From Bacteroidales bacterium UBA6428 (lineage in GTDB: Bacteria; Bacteroidota; Bacteroidia; Bacteroidales; UBA932): DNA of 7,478 nucleotides. Shown here one piece after another: positions 7,148-7,478 of this stretch. The notes below the pieces were generated by a model, which saw only the letters and a list, made by a program, of their open reading frames with translations, had not been told where the DNA came from and ran no database searches. The stretch lies in the NCBI GenBank assembly GCA_002437305.1, contig DJOW01000009.1, positions 1 to 7,478 of the forward strand, given 5' to 3'. The translations under genes were made by a program, and so were the position numbers. Every line of letters starts with the position of its first letter. The first letter of the stretch is position 1.

Positions 7148-7173
7148 AAAAATCCGGCGTTTGCCGGATTTTT
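7148..7173. terminator. Bidirectional intrinsic terminator between the cas operon and the array
   Basis: A perfect 11-bp stem, AAAAATCCGGC (7148-7158) and GCCGGATTTTT (7163-7173), encloses the loop GTTT. The A-run and T-run make it work on both strands: T5 on the plus strand, T6 on the minus strand. It lies 21 bases after cas2 and 55 bases before the first repeat, so it can end both the cas mRNA and minus-strand array transcripts. Confidence 0.88.
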
Positions 7174-7228
7174 CGACTCTTGACCACCTCTTGTAAGTTG
7201 TTATACCTCATCGTTCTACACAAAATCT

Positions 7229-7478
7229 ATTGTGTTCAAAGAACGAAGATACAAAATCTGAAAGCAATTCACAACCACCTGTATCTTTTTCTTCTACTTC
7301 GGTTCATTGTGTTCAAAGAACGAAGATACAAAATCTGAAAGCAATTCACAACTACAAAAAACCAGGAGAATGGCTCGAGCTGATTGTGTTCAAAGAACGA
7401 AGATACAAAATCTGAAAGCAATTCACAACTGCTGCTGTGCCTCTTTTGCTCGCTGCTCATTGTGTTCAAAGAACGAAG
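7229..7478 (-). CRISPR. Type II-C CRISPR array (partial, continues past the window)
   Basis: Three identical 47-bp repeats lie at 7229-7275, 7306-7352 and 7383-7429; a fourth starts at 7459 and is cut at 20 bases by the window end. The spacers are 7276-7305 (30 bp), 7353-7382 (30 bp) and 7430-7458 (29 bp). On the minus strand the repeat starts GTTGTGAATTGCTTTC and ends CTTTGAACACAAT. Pairing with the tracrRNA anti-repeat fixes this as the guide-RNA sense, so the array is read toward cas2 and its far end is outside the window. The repeat contains the small palindrome GTTCaaaGAAC (7234-7244 in the first). No repeat is degenerate, so the old and new ends cannot be told apart here. The 55 bases between the terminator and the first repeat show no further repeat copy. 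Confidence 0.98.
7244..7274 (-). promoter_or_regulatory. Candidate promoter inside the CRISPR repeat
   Basis: In guide-RNA sense the repeat carries TTG at its bases 2-4 (7274-7272 here) and, 20 bases later, TATCTTCG at bases 25-32 (7251-7244). This fits the Bacteroidota -33 / TAnnTTTG -7 pattern with one mismatch. The same elements occur in the repeats at 7351-7321 and 7428-7398. Transcription would start a few bases before the next spacer. The call is by pattern only. Confidence 0.35.

Noticed and set aside
7220..7228. Nine-base match (ACAAAATCT) to the repeat just before the first repeat, as a possible degenerate repeat
   Set aside because: The flanks do not match and its position would overlap the first true repeat, so it is not a spacer-separated remnant; chance is likely.
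7230..7469. Open frames on both strands within the CRISPR array
   Set aside because: They consist of repeat and spacer sequence; the repeated peptide arises from the identical repeats.

Overview
The window is a complete, compact type II-C CRISPR-Cas locus beside a housekeeping gene. It most likely comes from a member of the Bacteroidota, probably Bacteroidales. Three things point there: the protein character of Cas9, Cas1 and Cas2; the 47-bp repeat starting GTTGTGAATTGCTTTC in guide-RNA sense; and promoter-like sites of the Bacteroidota type (TTTG or TTG, then about 18-20 bases, then TAnnTTTG) instead of the E. coli -35/-10 pattern. The genus cannot be fixed from the sequence alone.

Layout. 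Positions 8-1157 on the minus strand hold prfB (peptide chain release factor 2), including its autoregulatory +1 programmed frameshift. Positions 1158-1684 hold no protein gene that can be supported. They carry the prfB promoter with an inverted repeat, a stretch with no visible function, and a small tracrRNA on the minus strand with its own promoter and intrinsic terminator. From 1685 the plus strand carries cas9, cas1 and cas2, the neighbouring genes overlapping by 8 and 1 bases. There is no csn2 or cas4, which fits subtype II-C. A symmetric terminator follows at 7148-7173. From 7229 to the window end runs a CRISPR array of three complete 47-bp repeats and the first 20 bases of a fourth, separated by spacers of 30, 30 and 29 bp; it continues beyond the window.

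How the parts work together. The tracrRNA anti-repeat (about 1557-1575) matches the first part of the repeat with one bulged base. Matching it to the repeat shows that guide RNAs are read from the minus strand, toward cas2, so array and cas operon converge on the shared terminator. Cas9 has all expected RuvC and HNH catalytic residues, and Cas1 and Cas2 have theirs, so interference and adaptation both look intact. The points most worth checking are a candidate promoter inside every repeat, two internal duplications in Cas9 (one in the recognition lobe, one in the C-terminal WED/PAM-interacting region), and the close back-to-back start of tracrRNA and cas9. The system belongs to a known subtype; I do not see evidence for a wholly new one.
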